The notes under the pieces were generated by a model. It was not told the origin of the DNA. It saw nothing but the letters and a program-made list of their open reading frames with translations, and searched no databases. A stretch of 64,000 bases of DNA from Neospora caninum Liverpool (lineage: Eukaryota; Apicomplexa; Conoidasida; Eucoccidiorida; Sarcocystidae), in assembly GCF_000208865.1 (NCBI RefSeq), contig NC_018392.1, positions 3,296,652 through 3,360,651 of the forward strand. Reading direction: 5' to 3'. Positions 1-11,000 of this stretch are shown here, piece after piece. Within the stretch, counting starts at the first letter, position 1, and each line of letters begins with the position of its first letter. Position numbers and translations under genes: made by a program.

Positions 1-622
1 AATTTAGATAAGCCACTCTTGACAGATTGTTTCATTCCTTTGCCAACGGGATCACCGAACTAACCACAAACGAACAACAGGCATGCACCAACTCGACGAA
101 TAACGATGCGGTATCCCACAGCATGCGGAGATAGTCTTGCACCGTGTGTAGACGGTATGCGTGGAACCGTCGCGAAACTCCGACACACTTCGTGGAGAAA
201 AATAGTAGTCAGGCAAGTCCATGCGTTCCCGACCTTCTCAAACGCTGCGCTGTTCACATCCCCCTTCTTGAGACGAGTTACAAATGTGGGCGAGAACAGC
301 TCCACTGCCCATCTGCTTGCCGCTGACTTACTGAAGATGTTTTAAGTCGCTCGCAATCTTTCCCCGAACACGCATTTTCGTCTCCGAATTCGGCCGCCGG
401 CAGAACCCAGGCAGCCTCACGACGCGAGAAGAAAGCGGGGAGGGTCTCTCGATTGCGCCCGAACACTTCCTGCAAGAGATTCACGCACAACACTTCCTGC
501 AAGAGATTCACGCACATGAATAAGCGACTATCGAAAAGAGGACACGAGTAGAACGAACACCGCGAATTTTAACACCGGGATTACAATACGTAAAACACAG
601 AGGGGAAACATTCCATTTGAGC
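1..622. other. left edge, no supported gene
   Basis: Short open frames on both strands, none with a convincing start, splice context or composition. It probably holds the 3' untranslated and flanking sequence of the minus-strand gene that ends at 623. A TGAGACG heptamer at 269-275 matches the WGAGACG promoter motif described in Toxoplasma, but no gene start lies in the right place to give it meaning. Confidence 0.5.
462..515. repeat. 27-bp perfect tandem duplication
   Basis: The 27 bases starting AACACTTCCTGCAAG at 462-488 are repeated exactly at 489-515. It lies outside any supported coding region, downstream of the minus-strand gene. Nothing suggests a function. Confidence 0.9.
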
Positions 623-3186
623 TTATGGAAGATCCTGTCCACGTTTGGAAAGGACAGTCTTTAAAGAGAATAGCAACTTCAGCTTTTGCGGCGTGCAATC
701 AAAGAAGGGGTACTCTCCCTGCTCAGCAGAAAAGAATACGACGGTAAAACGCGAAAACCCTCCACAACCCAATTCCGTAAACCGTATAAAACAGATGTGT
801 TTAGAAAAACCGGAGGTAACGAGACCTCCCGTCAGATTCGGTGCCTTGAGTTGGCTTTTCCAACCACGGAAACGCACAGCAGCCAACTGGATCAGTCAGA
901 TATCTGTGTTTCATGCCGACCGGAGACTTCTCGCAGTGAGCGCCCTTGCCACCCTATATGTCAACGTGTTCGAAGCTTCCGACGTCCTTGAGCACCTCCT
1001 CTGTTACGACTCTAGTTTCGGTCACTTACCTCGCACAGACAGAAGGCACTACCTCCTGCAAGGCTGATTTCCTTGCCGTGGAGTTTCCAGGTGTTCTGTG
1101 CGAGGCGTGTCATTCGCTGTTGAGTCATGAGCTTCTGAAGAGCTCCTTCCAGTTTCTCCGTCCACTCCTCAAGAGGTCGGCAGCTTCCCCCTCCGGGGCC
1201 GCTCCTGGCTTCAAGTCCAGTCGTTTCCAGTTCATTTTCAGCGTGCAGTGATGCGTGGTCGGCCTCTACTTGCAGCCTGTCAGCGCGCACCACCGGGGCC
1301 CTGTCTCTGCATTCGTCGGGCATATCACCTGAACTTGTGACACAGGACGAGAAATCGGTTTCCTTCCTCGTCCCACTGCTGTCGCAAGTTGTCGTCCTTC
1401 GTCCTGTGGATGACGGCACCCTATGCGAGGGGACTCTGTGTTGGACATGGGCATAGAGAGAGGACTTCGGAAAGCTTGCTTTGTCCCGACCTCTCGAGCG
1501 GCAGTCATGAGACGATCGTCCTTCTTCCGTCGCTTCCTCGCGTCGCCGGCCCTCAGTCATAGGCCCAGACGAACTAACGGCATCGTCGTGACCCTGTCCT
1601 GTACGTTTCTGGTAATTACGAGAGGAGGCGGCATTGGCGTATTCGATGTCCCCTGTTTCTCGCTTCCGCGGTGACTGTCGGAGAGAGGAGACGGGCGAGG
1701 GCGTCTCCAGCTCTCCCTCTCGCTGTCCGAATGACCTTCCTATCATTCTTCGGGTGGAATAAATGGATCCCTTCTCGGGTGAAAGACACGGGTAAGTTCG
1801 AGTCTGACAACTCCCTATTCGACTGACAGCTCCGGAACGATCGGACGGCGAGCTGCACATCCACGCAGTTTGTTCGTCACTTGCCCACGCCTTTTCTTCA
1901 GCGACTTCTCGCACGGATCGTCCTGTCGTGGGCGCGTCTTTGGAGTAGCTTGGCAGCGACATGCCAGTTCCGCCACTGTCTTCCTCTCGTGCAGAAATCT
2001 GTGACGACGGTAAAGAGTGGCTCGGATAACTGCATGAACCGTCGGGTTTTACCGATGAATACGCTGCATTTTGCCGGCGAGGAAACGGAGGACCTTGCCT
2101 CCACGCGTTGTCTTCACCGTCCCTTGTTCTCATGTTTTCTGCAGGATCCCGCAACGCTCGCTCCAGGTGCTGTTCCCGTTCTTCTTCGAGGCGCATGTCG
2201 CGTGTCCTCTTCCTCCCTCGATCCCCTGGCAGTGATGACACAGGATGCCCGTCCGCATAGACTCTCTGACTGCCTGGATCAGGGACGTTCGCTGCTTCAT
2301 GCCAGCTGGAAGCATGGCACCCAAGAATAGGCCGTTGATCATAGCTCGAGAGCTGGCGGGCTCCGCGTGACCGCTTCTCAGGAAAGTGGCTTTCGTTTTC
2401 TGTCTTCTCTCCAGTTGAACTGAAAGCGGAACTTATAGGTTCCTTTGAGGGGCGTTCGTCACAAGCTCCTGCGTCAACAGAACCTCGCCCCGCAGTCTGT
2501 GCCACTCGAGGACGGACAGCCCTCGCTAGCCGCGCCTCGTGATGCCTTCGGTCCGGGGGGCGAGAGACCGGAGAGAAAAAAGCAGAGTCATCATCACCTC
2601 GCCAGTCGGCCTCTCTACATCTCCCGCCCCAGCGTGGCAAAGAGGCACTGTCAGCAGGCCTCCTTTCTGGAGTTCTGACGCGTTCCGCTGGGAGGAGCCC
2701 GTGAGCCTTCCGCGGTGACCGTGGGCGGTCGGAGTTGGCATCGGCTGTTGCAGTGTGGTCCAGTGGTCCAGGGGAAGACGATGCAGTGCTGCTACATCTT
2801 TCCCTTCCTCGGGAGGACGGTGAGAGCGATCCAACAACACCGAGCTCCCTCCTCCATTTCCTCCCTGAAGGTCTGGCGTTGACACCGGGGAAAACGCCAG
2901 CAGAATTCCAGTCTCCTCCAGGCGAAGTGGAGTTAGAATGTTCGTGGCCATCCCCGTCATATGCACCAGAACTCTGCGCTCCCCGTTCACGAGGCTTGTC
3001 AGCGACAGCCGTTCTGGACGGCCACAATCGCGAGATATCCCCTGCCGGGTCTCCATCCTGACGATCCAGGAAAGAATCACGGGCACTTTCGCTCGCCGCG
3101 TACACAGAACTCGAAAGCTCCTCAGGCTCCTCCTCAGAAAAGTGGCTCTCACTGCCATCGCTGCAGTCTGAGATCCGGTTACCCAT
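623..3186 (-). CDS. Ser/Arg-rich protein with N-myristoylation-type start (two exons)
   Basis: Function not recognised. Coding exon 1 is 3186-1030 and exon 2 is 718-623, about 750 residues. The longer open frame reaching 3297 begins with GTG. I chose the ATG at 3186-3184 because its context is ACAATGG and the protein then starts MGNRIS, a textbook N-myristoylation signal (Gly2, Ser6) with Cys8 as a possible palmitoylation site, which suggests membrane attachment. At 1030/1029 the minus strand reads GCGAG|GTAAGTG, an ideal donor. The acceptor at 719/718 follows TTCTTTTCTGCTGAGCAG. Both junctions are phase 0, and joining them replaces an abrupt stop at 1012 with 31 further codons ending LSKRGQDLP. 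Residues ~20-650 are low-complexity, rich in Ser, Arg, Asp and Glu with many SR/RS pairs and no domain I know. Residues ~670-750 look folded: a charged helix starting EEWTEKLEGALQKL, then a Cys/Phe-containing tail. A 5' untranslated intron is possible, since CCCAG lies about 20 nt before the ATG. Confidence 0.78.
719..1029 (-). other. intron of the myristoylated-protein gene
   Basis: A 311-nt intron with donor GTAAGTG (1029 downward) and a pyrimidine tract followed by GAGCAG (acceptor at 719). Phase 0 on both sides. Reading through it on the minus strand meets the stop at 1012-1014 almost at once, so splicing is needed to reach the folded-looking C-terminal tail. Confidence 0.75.
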
Positions 3187-6100
3187 TGTATAATTCGAGA
3201 AACTGGGCACGCGACAGAAGTATTCGTGTCTGTGGAATTCCAGACCGCCAGCGATACTCCACGATCCGGTGGTCAACACACCGTAGGAAGGGTGCACAGC
3301 TCAGTAGGAAAATTCCCTTCAGGTTTGTCTTAATCCTCTGTCACAAAGCAGTGCTCTGCTTCGCCGGCAGCAAAGTTAGACTGTCTCGTCGGGGTCCACC
3401 GACGTCGCTGTTGCAACAGAAGGGGACATGAACGTGAGCACTGGCGCACCTGCGAATGAATTTGACGGTACAATTTTCCCTCTCAAAGTGGAAGACACTC
3501 TCGAAACGCGAGATTCGAATACCATGAACAGCTGTGGGTGGCTCCGCGCACCGTTAACATGTTCACCTGTTTCCGGGAAGACACTGATCGCAGTTCCCGC
3601 CAGCGACAACGGGTTTCGATGAAGACGGCACGTTGCGTATGCACTACACAGTCATGATGTCAAAGCGAAAAAGAAAAGCGGCAGGGATGGAAGCGTTCAC
3701 TAAAACGGAGAAACCGATGAAATGAAGGCAGCAGGGAGAAAACTAAAACGAAGCAAACGACGAAAATGTGCGATGTGTTCATACGGAATATCGATATGGC
3801 CCACCAACCAGCCAGCAGCCAAGGCATGCACACAGAAAAACAACACCTACGTTTTGTGACGCATTCAACCAGAAAACAAAAAGGAACACTAGCTACTAAG
3901 TGTGTGAACAAATGACCAAATGATTACGGTACGGAGTCACGGAAAAGCTGGTTAGCAAAAGTGCGGTCAGGTCCCTGTGCACAGAAGGCAGCAACCCCCC
4001 CCCCCTACCCCGCTGCCACGTAAATGCGGGCCAGCCGCAAAGATGCCGGCGCCTCGGTGCGCGTGGCGCCAGACGAGGAGGGATCTACGAAAATGCCACC
4101 ACGTTCGTTCCAGCTGAGTTACCGTTCGTTTACGAAGCCAAAACGCAAAAAAGTCAGAGTGTGACGCGCGGGAGAATAAGCTGCTAGGGGTGTTCCCTGC
4201 GAATTACCCTTTGCTTGATGGAGCTACCGTTTGTTACCAATATGATGTACACCACGTGCCTCAGAGACTGAGCAGCTTACACATCAAGTCTGTTGAGTTG
4301 GTGCGGCGCCACAGGTAACTCCTGTAAAGCGGCTAGTTGGAAGTCACCCCGACGGCAAGTGATGCACAATAAACTAGCGGAAACGGCTTGGCTAACTGGC
4401 GGAGCCTCAGTAATAACTGCGCCACTGCTTGTTCACATGGAATTTTCGTCCCTTACAACCCTACTCTATCTACGCTCATGCGTGCGACACCTCCTTGCAC
4501 TGGAATTCTGCTTGTCTGTCGGTGAAAGACTGAAAGACGCGCGCAAATAGTTTGCGCCGGGTGGCGTGTGGAACTCCGTAATAGTTGTCCGCGTTACTCC
4601 AACACGATAGGGGTATGAGCACCGCTTTAACAGTGAGTCAACGTTGAGCAGGCTCGTCCGACATGGACTCGCTGTGCGCATATCGAAACTCGGACTCACT
4701 ACGCACAGCGGCGAGGAGGGTCATCTGTTGTCATTACGTGGGCTTATTTGTGTGCGAACTAAACTTGTAATAAAATGACAATTTGAGGGGAAGGGGCCGC
4801 TAGCGTGTTGCAGAATGAGCAGGAATGCTCTTGTCAGGCACGCGTGTAGGGAGTCAGGACAGTGCTTCGACAGGCGTAGGGAAAGTCTGTACGGAATACC
4901 TAGGTCTGTCTATTTATATTAACGATAATGGATTTGGTAATGGTCGATTCATATATCCTGGTATGTGTTTGAGTCACGTCGTTGTCGGTGCTATCTTGGG
5001 ATTCGCCAAAGCCGTGATAGGCAAGGCACCCTTTGATATGCCGCGATATCGGCCTTCCGCAATCGTGATGACGCGAGCATATGCACCGCGCGCACGGGTC
5101 AGAAGAGACAGTTTAACCAGGTTGTTCGTGTATGATGGTCGATTACTGCGGGGGATTCTCATCAACTTCAACGATGCACTCAAACAGTGACTACATTGCT
5201 GGAAAAGACACCTTGATCCGCATGGATACGAAAAACGCATGAAAACATCAGACACAGTGAACCCTCTGACAGGACACCGCGCTGGGAACGTAGCTGTGAA
5301 ATGCGCTCAAACACACCGGTGAAAAGCAGTATCGCGGACTGCTGCTTGCGGTTTTTGGGTTCTTACGGGTTCGGTTTCAGATGATCAACATGTGGCTAGT
5401 GCTTAGAGGTCGACGCTAGCATTGCTTTGAGTGTCTACGAGCAAACTGATGTAAAAGCGCTGTACAAGGAAGCCCGGCAGGGAATCGTCAAACATTTTAC
5501 GGGACTATCCCTCCCGTGTGATCCAAGGCGCGCACAAGTCGTGTTGATTCCCCCTCAAGTGTGAAGGAAAAAGTTGGCACTAGCGGTACGTTTCTCACCA
5601 GGAAAAAGTCGTTCTTCCTAGCGGTATGCCAGTGTGAGACCACTGAAAAAGTCACATGAATGCACCCGCTTCCATCATCGACCCCATGAGATTTGATCAT
5701 TCATCATGCTGGGGTGGGTCGTGATAGCACTTGACACAACTCCGACATGTGACAGCGACGCGTCGCAGAGGGGAACACAAATTTCGTTTCGAGTGTGATA
5801 ACAGTCACACGCTAAGGTCGAACCATCATACACAAACAACAGGAAGATCTAAAAATGAGGTGAGAGGCAAAATGCGGTTGCGTCAGCCGTGTCACCCTGC
5901 AGGCGCCTGGGCGATTAGGGGTGAACGCTGAACCGGCGTCCCCATGTTGGTCTCATTATATCATCCGCCTACACCTGCAACTGACTTGGTAACCTGGTTG
6001 GTGCTGTTTCATCAATTTCACAATCTGATGTTCCGCGTCACAGATCGTGCCCACCGTACTGCACCATTCTTGCAATTTGCTTGTCTCCCGCCGAGTCTCT

Positions 6101-7770
6101 CCCAGTCTACAGGGTGTGGAGGATGGTTGTTGAGTGATGAAGTAATTCTAGTGTGCCGGACACATGTGGAGGGTGTCTTTTGACAGCCGGTGAAGATCAA
6201 CGGAAAAACTGAGGTAAATCGATATCGTTGATGAGGGATAAAGCACATATCGTTGGTGAGGGGTAAAGAACATACTGCAGCAATCCTGAATGAGGTTCGT
6301 GTGGTGGCGCGGATATCACTCATAATAGGTGTATCCCTTGTCCATAGCAGCGCCGAAACTTGTCGGACGTATTCGGGACAGATTCTGCCACGGTATCTCC
6401 AAGAAGAACTTCGCCGTTTGGAGACAGCAGTCAGCACTGTCCACAGATGTGGAACACTCTGGCATAGTACATTCAGGTCGCCGTGTATACGGCCGCGCAC
6501 GGGAAGCATAGAGGGGGGTCAGAGCGACTGTTGCCACTTATATTCACACTGTGCCACCAGTGGCAGGTCACTGACGCTTGTATTACTGCCTCAGTAGTGG
6601 TCCCTGTGACAGCCACCCTGCTTTTGAGAGAAAATGTGGTATATCATCAGACTGAATCTCTGCAGCTCCACTGGGCCACCCCAACTTCGGCAACCAGAAA
6701 GAGCCGGTCGTTTTCAGTCCTTGACACAATTCTGTTGGTGACTTTCCACTTGATTCAAGGCAGATGGAACGGAACACAGATGAGCACTGCGGCAACTTTA
6801 TACGATGATCCTGCATAAAGAACGTTTCCGGCGGCTGAGACCCTTTTTTGTAGTTTCGCGTAGGCGACTGTAGGAAGGGGGGGGAGGGGGACGGGGGGCG
6901 GCTTTCCGCGAATCTGTTGAGAATGACGTCCTTTGCGTTCAGAGTCCCAATCGCGTCCCAGATTTGAAAAAAAACGATGTATTTTCCCTACATCCAGAGC
7001 TACAAGCCGATGCACTGGGTGCCTCATTCGTCAAGTTGCTGAATATCTACGTGTCTTGGTGCGCGGTGCAGCTGCTTTCAGGCCTGACAACCTTTCTCGT
7101 TTACAGGTTTCATGTGTGGGAGGTCGCCGTCCGTTTGGGCTTACCGCACAATTGAATTGCACTTTCGAGCCCCTTTCTGAGAATCCATGTGCTGCGCCTC
7201 AACAAAACCTTTCGTGTTCGATGTGAACAGTAAGGGCGGAGGTCGCTGTCCAGCTTTGTTGTTTTCTATTCTTTTTTGGGAGCCCGCTCTTCGAACCTCA
7301 CCCACGAAGACTGACCCGCTTGCTGGGGCTGAATTTTGCTCTTCTCTGTCGATGCATCGAAAAACCTTTCACAGTATCGTGTTTCTGACTTGGATGAGAG
7401 GTGTTTCAGGCATGATTCACCATGCAGCGGTCGCGCTGTGGTCGTGTTACTGCGTTTCCGATGCTAGCCTGCTAGAATACGTATCTTGCGCGGCACGGGT
7501 GGGCCGGACGGTTGCCGGCGAAAATGTGCTCAGACTGCCGGCGAGAAGAGTGGGGCACAGTATCGAGTTCTCGTTTGGTGTTCTCTCATGGTTGCTATCG
7601 ACACGGGAACACTTCCACATTACCGAAAATAGATGCAAAATTCCCGCATATTGTCATGAGTACGTTTGTTTACTCCGACAACACACACGTTGTATTCGTC
7701 CTAGCGGATCTCCCGCGACATGCACAGCGGGAACGCAAATTAGCTGTTGCGTGTCTTGTCGTATTTTCAG
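3187..7770. other. intergenic region between divergent genes
   Basis: About 4.6 kb with no open frame showing coding character on either strand. It separates the divergently oriented minus-strand gene (start 3186) and plus-strand microexon gene (start 7782), so both promoters are expected here. Visible oddities are a run of 11 C at 3995-4005, a short AT-rich patch at about 4910-4970 and a G-rich patch at about 6876-6900. An ATG-initiated 195-codon frame (7187-7774) is Cys-rich and unlike its surroundings; I treat it as chance. Confidence 0.45.
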
Positions 7771-8020
7771 CTAACTAACACATGATGGTGAATTCGTCTT
7801 CGACAGCCGCTGTTGTCTTTCTCACATTTTCCCTGCACCCTTCACACATTTGGTGTAATGGAAGTCGGGTGATGACGACAGGGGTTTTGGATTTCGTACC
7901 AGTTATGACCAGCGGGGACAATGGCAGCGATGCCGCATCCGCCGTCTCAAGTTCAGCCATATCAGCTGAAGGGAAACAGCAACGAATTCAAGTTGGACGT
8001 CTTCCGAAGAGACCGAGGAG
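7771..8020 (+). other. exon 1 (start codon exon) of the microexon gene
   Basis: Coding part 7782-8020, 79 codons plus 2 nt. It opens with two consecutive ATGs (7782, 7785) and starts MMVNSSSTAAVVFLTF, a mildly hydrophobic stretch that is not a convincing signal peptide alone. A strong acceptor (TCGTATTTTCAG, 7759-7770) lies just before, so an untranslated upstream exon is likely. The donor GAG|GTAGGG at 8020/8021 leaves phase 2, and the exon-2 acceptor supplies exactly the one missing base, giving Arg-Arg-Ile-Pro across the junction. The phase match is the main support; an alternative 5' exon is possible. Confidence 0.45.
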
Positions 8021-11000
8021 GTAGGGTTGACACGTTGTGATGTGAACTGGACTCTTGTCAACGCATCAATGGACACGGAGCCAAGACGACGCTGAATTGG
8101 GAGACCATCACGCGATTCCTTAAGTACCAGAGATAACATGACTCTGGCCTTTAGTTGGGATTGGCCACGCGCATGCGAGCATCGTTCCTTTGATGGCCGA
8201 ACCTACTGTCATTGTCCCCGTCCAGAAACCACCCTTCTCCCAGGTTCCTGCTTTTCTACAGCTTGTATGCACACAGTCCTTTCATTAGTTCCAGTAGTGC
8301 TCCATTCGGACACCCTCTATATCTGAATAAACAGCAACTGTGTGTGTTTGCCTGCTGCACTACAGAAGGATCCCCGCCGAGGGGAGAACACTGACCTTAC
8401 CTCGTACCCAAAAGGTGATTCCGGTCACGGTGGGCGTTTTGCTGACAGCGGTCCTGGGGCTATTGCTGGCTTCTGTCAAGCTACACCAGTGCCGGCAACA
8501 GCTGCTGAAAAACGCCGATGGCCAAACTGAAGGAAACACCAAACGGAGACTTGCAGAAGGTGGCAGTGGTGACAGCAGCTGTGTAAGCTTGGCTCCAGCA
8601 TCAATGAGATACCGTAGCCCGCGCCTGTCCTTCATTCAGCGCACGACTCTGCCTCCAACTCTCCACAGCTCGAGGAGGACTTGTCGACATAACGCACCCA
8701 GCATATATTGGGCAGTCACTTCCTAGATAAGCTAGTATCTAGAGTTCCACCTCACTGGCTTGTGTTTCTCAGTCGACTCTATCGCCAGTGAAACACAAGT
8801 TCGCTGTACACCGCACAATTGCGCGGCTTCTCGCGCAGTGTGGTGTTTCACGGAAGCATTTCCCCTCAAAATTACGTTTCCCTCGCTGTCCACGAAGTGT
8901 CATACCTTTTTTGAAAGGCGTCGAATCGGCTACTTGATGCAGGCGGCAAACTACGATCGTCGCAGGTCAATAACGCCTGTCTGAAAACACCCCGAAGCGC
9001 ACATTACTGTGGCATAGAACAACGCTTTCCGTTGGTAGAACTGCTTGTCAATCCCTCCCCCCCCCGTTTACCCTGCATGACTGAGACTGGTCGTCATTTG
9101 GGCCCAGGAGATCAACTGTTCTCCGCGTTCCTCTGGAGGCACGCACACGGTATCTGATTTTGTGACTAGTTGCAGGCGACCTTTGGGCACCTGTAGAAGC
9201 CACAAAGGGCAACCGAATCGATCTGGCCACTCCTTACGAGGGTTCTGCTTCGAATAGGGCTTTGGTGACGGGGATAGGCCAGTCAGGATGGCTGTTCGTG
9301 ACGCGCGCCGCGTCTGAGTCTCGTGGAACCGTCTGCGCCACAGCCGTTGGACGGAGGGAATTGTCTCCCATATCGACTGTCGCAAATGAGCTCCGGGCGC
9401 GGAGTCCCTTGGCGTGGTCCCAGCTGCAGGATGTATGCATGAGAGCCGCGGCAGGTGCTGGAACTGGCCAGGAGACATGCTAGCCAAATCACAAGATGCC
9501 GCACTATCAGGGGGTCGGTGCTGTTTTACAGATTTTGAAAAGAGGCTCCAGCGGTTTCGCTCATACCATGTGTGAGTGTAGAATGCAGTAAATACGCTTC
9601 GGATGGGTATGTGCAGAGCAGGCACCACATTCCTTGAAACGTCATGACTGCATGCTTGAACGAGATTTACGGCTCCCTCCATCGTCACCAATGACGTCCG
9701 CTCTTGTTTTCCCAGTGCACACTATGCCTGCGAAAACGGAACAGTAGAACGTAGGGGTGACTCTGCGTCGCATCGTCACCCATAACGAGATTCGTGCAGT
9801 GCCTGCCTGCAGGCTGGTGTTGGTCTGCAGGTGGCAGCGACGTACCGTATATTGATTCCGATCGATTTGTGTGTGTGGATACGATGCAACGTCAAGTACA
9901 ACAAGGTTTTCGCCGGTGCATTTGGGGAAGAAGGGCAGGCGCTGATATGATCGATCAGCCTGGAACTGACTCTCGTCGCCTACAGGGCAGGCGCGCTCCA
10001 TGCTTGGGTTGATCAAGAGGGGCGAAGCGTGTCGCAGGCGTGCAGGCGTTTTGTTGGTCTTGGGAGGACTGTACTGCGTGTGGACGTTGGATATCGGATA
10101 CGTGTATAATGCGGGATCAGACATGACGCGGCTCCCATTCTACTCGATCTTGTGAGGGGCCGTGGGGCATCCGGTCGCCCGCCTTTTGAGTCGAGGCGTG
10201 CGGCGAATGGTGGCCTTGCTGCCCAGGCTGTAGGCGGGTGATGGCGAGTGTGTCGGCGTTTCGGAGACGTTGTGGTACAGGGAGGGCGTTATTCAGGAGC
10301 GTCGGGAAGAGAGCGATATTGAGTGGGGAGGGGAGGGAGGCAGGTGATTCTGGATCCAGTTTGGGGGGGGGCATAGCAGGTATAGCGTTGCATGTAAGGG
10401 GCTGTCGCTGATGGAGGATAAATGCATTGCCGGGGGGTTAGGAAAGGCTACGTATGGCCTTCGGGTGCACGGCGCCTATGTATACCCCATCGACGGACTT
10501 TGTGAGGGACGGGATGTTATGATAAGGGAAGCGGCGGATGTGCCACATGTGTTGATGGTCTCCCACCGGAGAGCGTGTGGGCATCGATTATATGCTTCAT
10601 ACGGTGCGTCGGAGAAACATCCAGCGGCACAAACGCCTCGTGAGATACGGGGCAACATTCACATGGCAGCAATGCGCGGCTACCGGCAAATAAGTTCAGA
10701 CGCACCTGGATGGTTTCACAGTGTGACCCCTACCGCTCCATTGTCCTTTCCATGTTCAGGCTCAGAACGTAGGTAGACACGAATTTGGGGCTACAGAGGC
10801 CATGCAAATGCCTTGCATTAGAAGGATGGCCACGTGCATGCCAGATGGAATTAAGGAGTCCAGCGGTGTGTGCATGAGTAGATGGCATTGATCCGGGTGT
10901 GTCGGATGCTTGTATGGAGGCTGTCTCGCTGACAGCGTATAGATTTGGAAAGATGCAAGGACAGGCGTTTTGGCAGGCGGACGGGCGGCAGGAATGATGA

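Noticed and set aside
1012..1029. Ending the minus-strand gene at the stop at 1012
   Set aside because: An excellent GTAAGT donor lies five codons earlier, with a matching phase-0 acceptor and open exon to 623.
3187..3297. Extending the minus-strand gene to the open-frame limit at 3297
   Set aside because: The codon at 3297-3295 is GTG, not ATG. The first ATG gives the MGNRIS start in good context.
7187..7774. 195-codon ATG frame as a gene
   Set aside because: Odd Cys-rich composition, no domain, and it overlaps the acceptor used just before 7782. It looks like a chance frame.
9831..9841. AG-11 nt-GT motif, also at 13329-13339, as further microexons
   Set aside because: Eleven nt would break the frame. 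It occurs in only two monomers and outside the regular slots.
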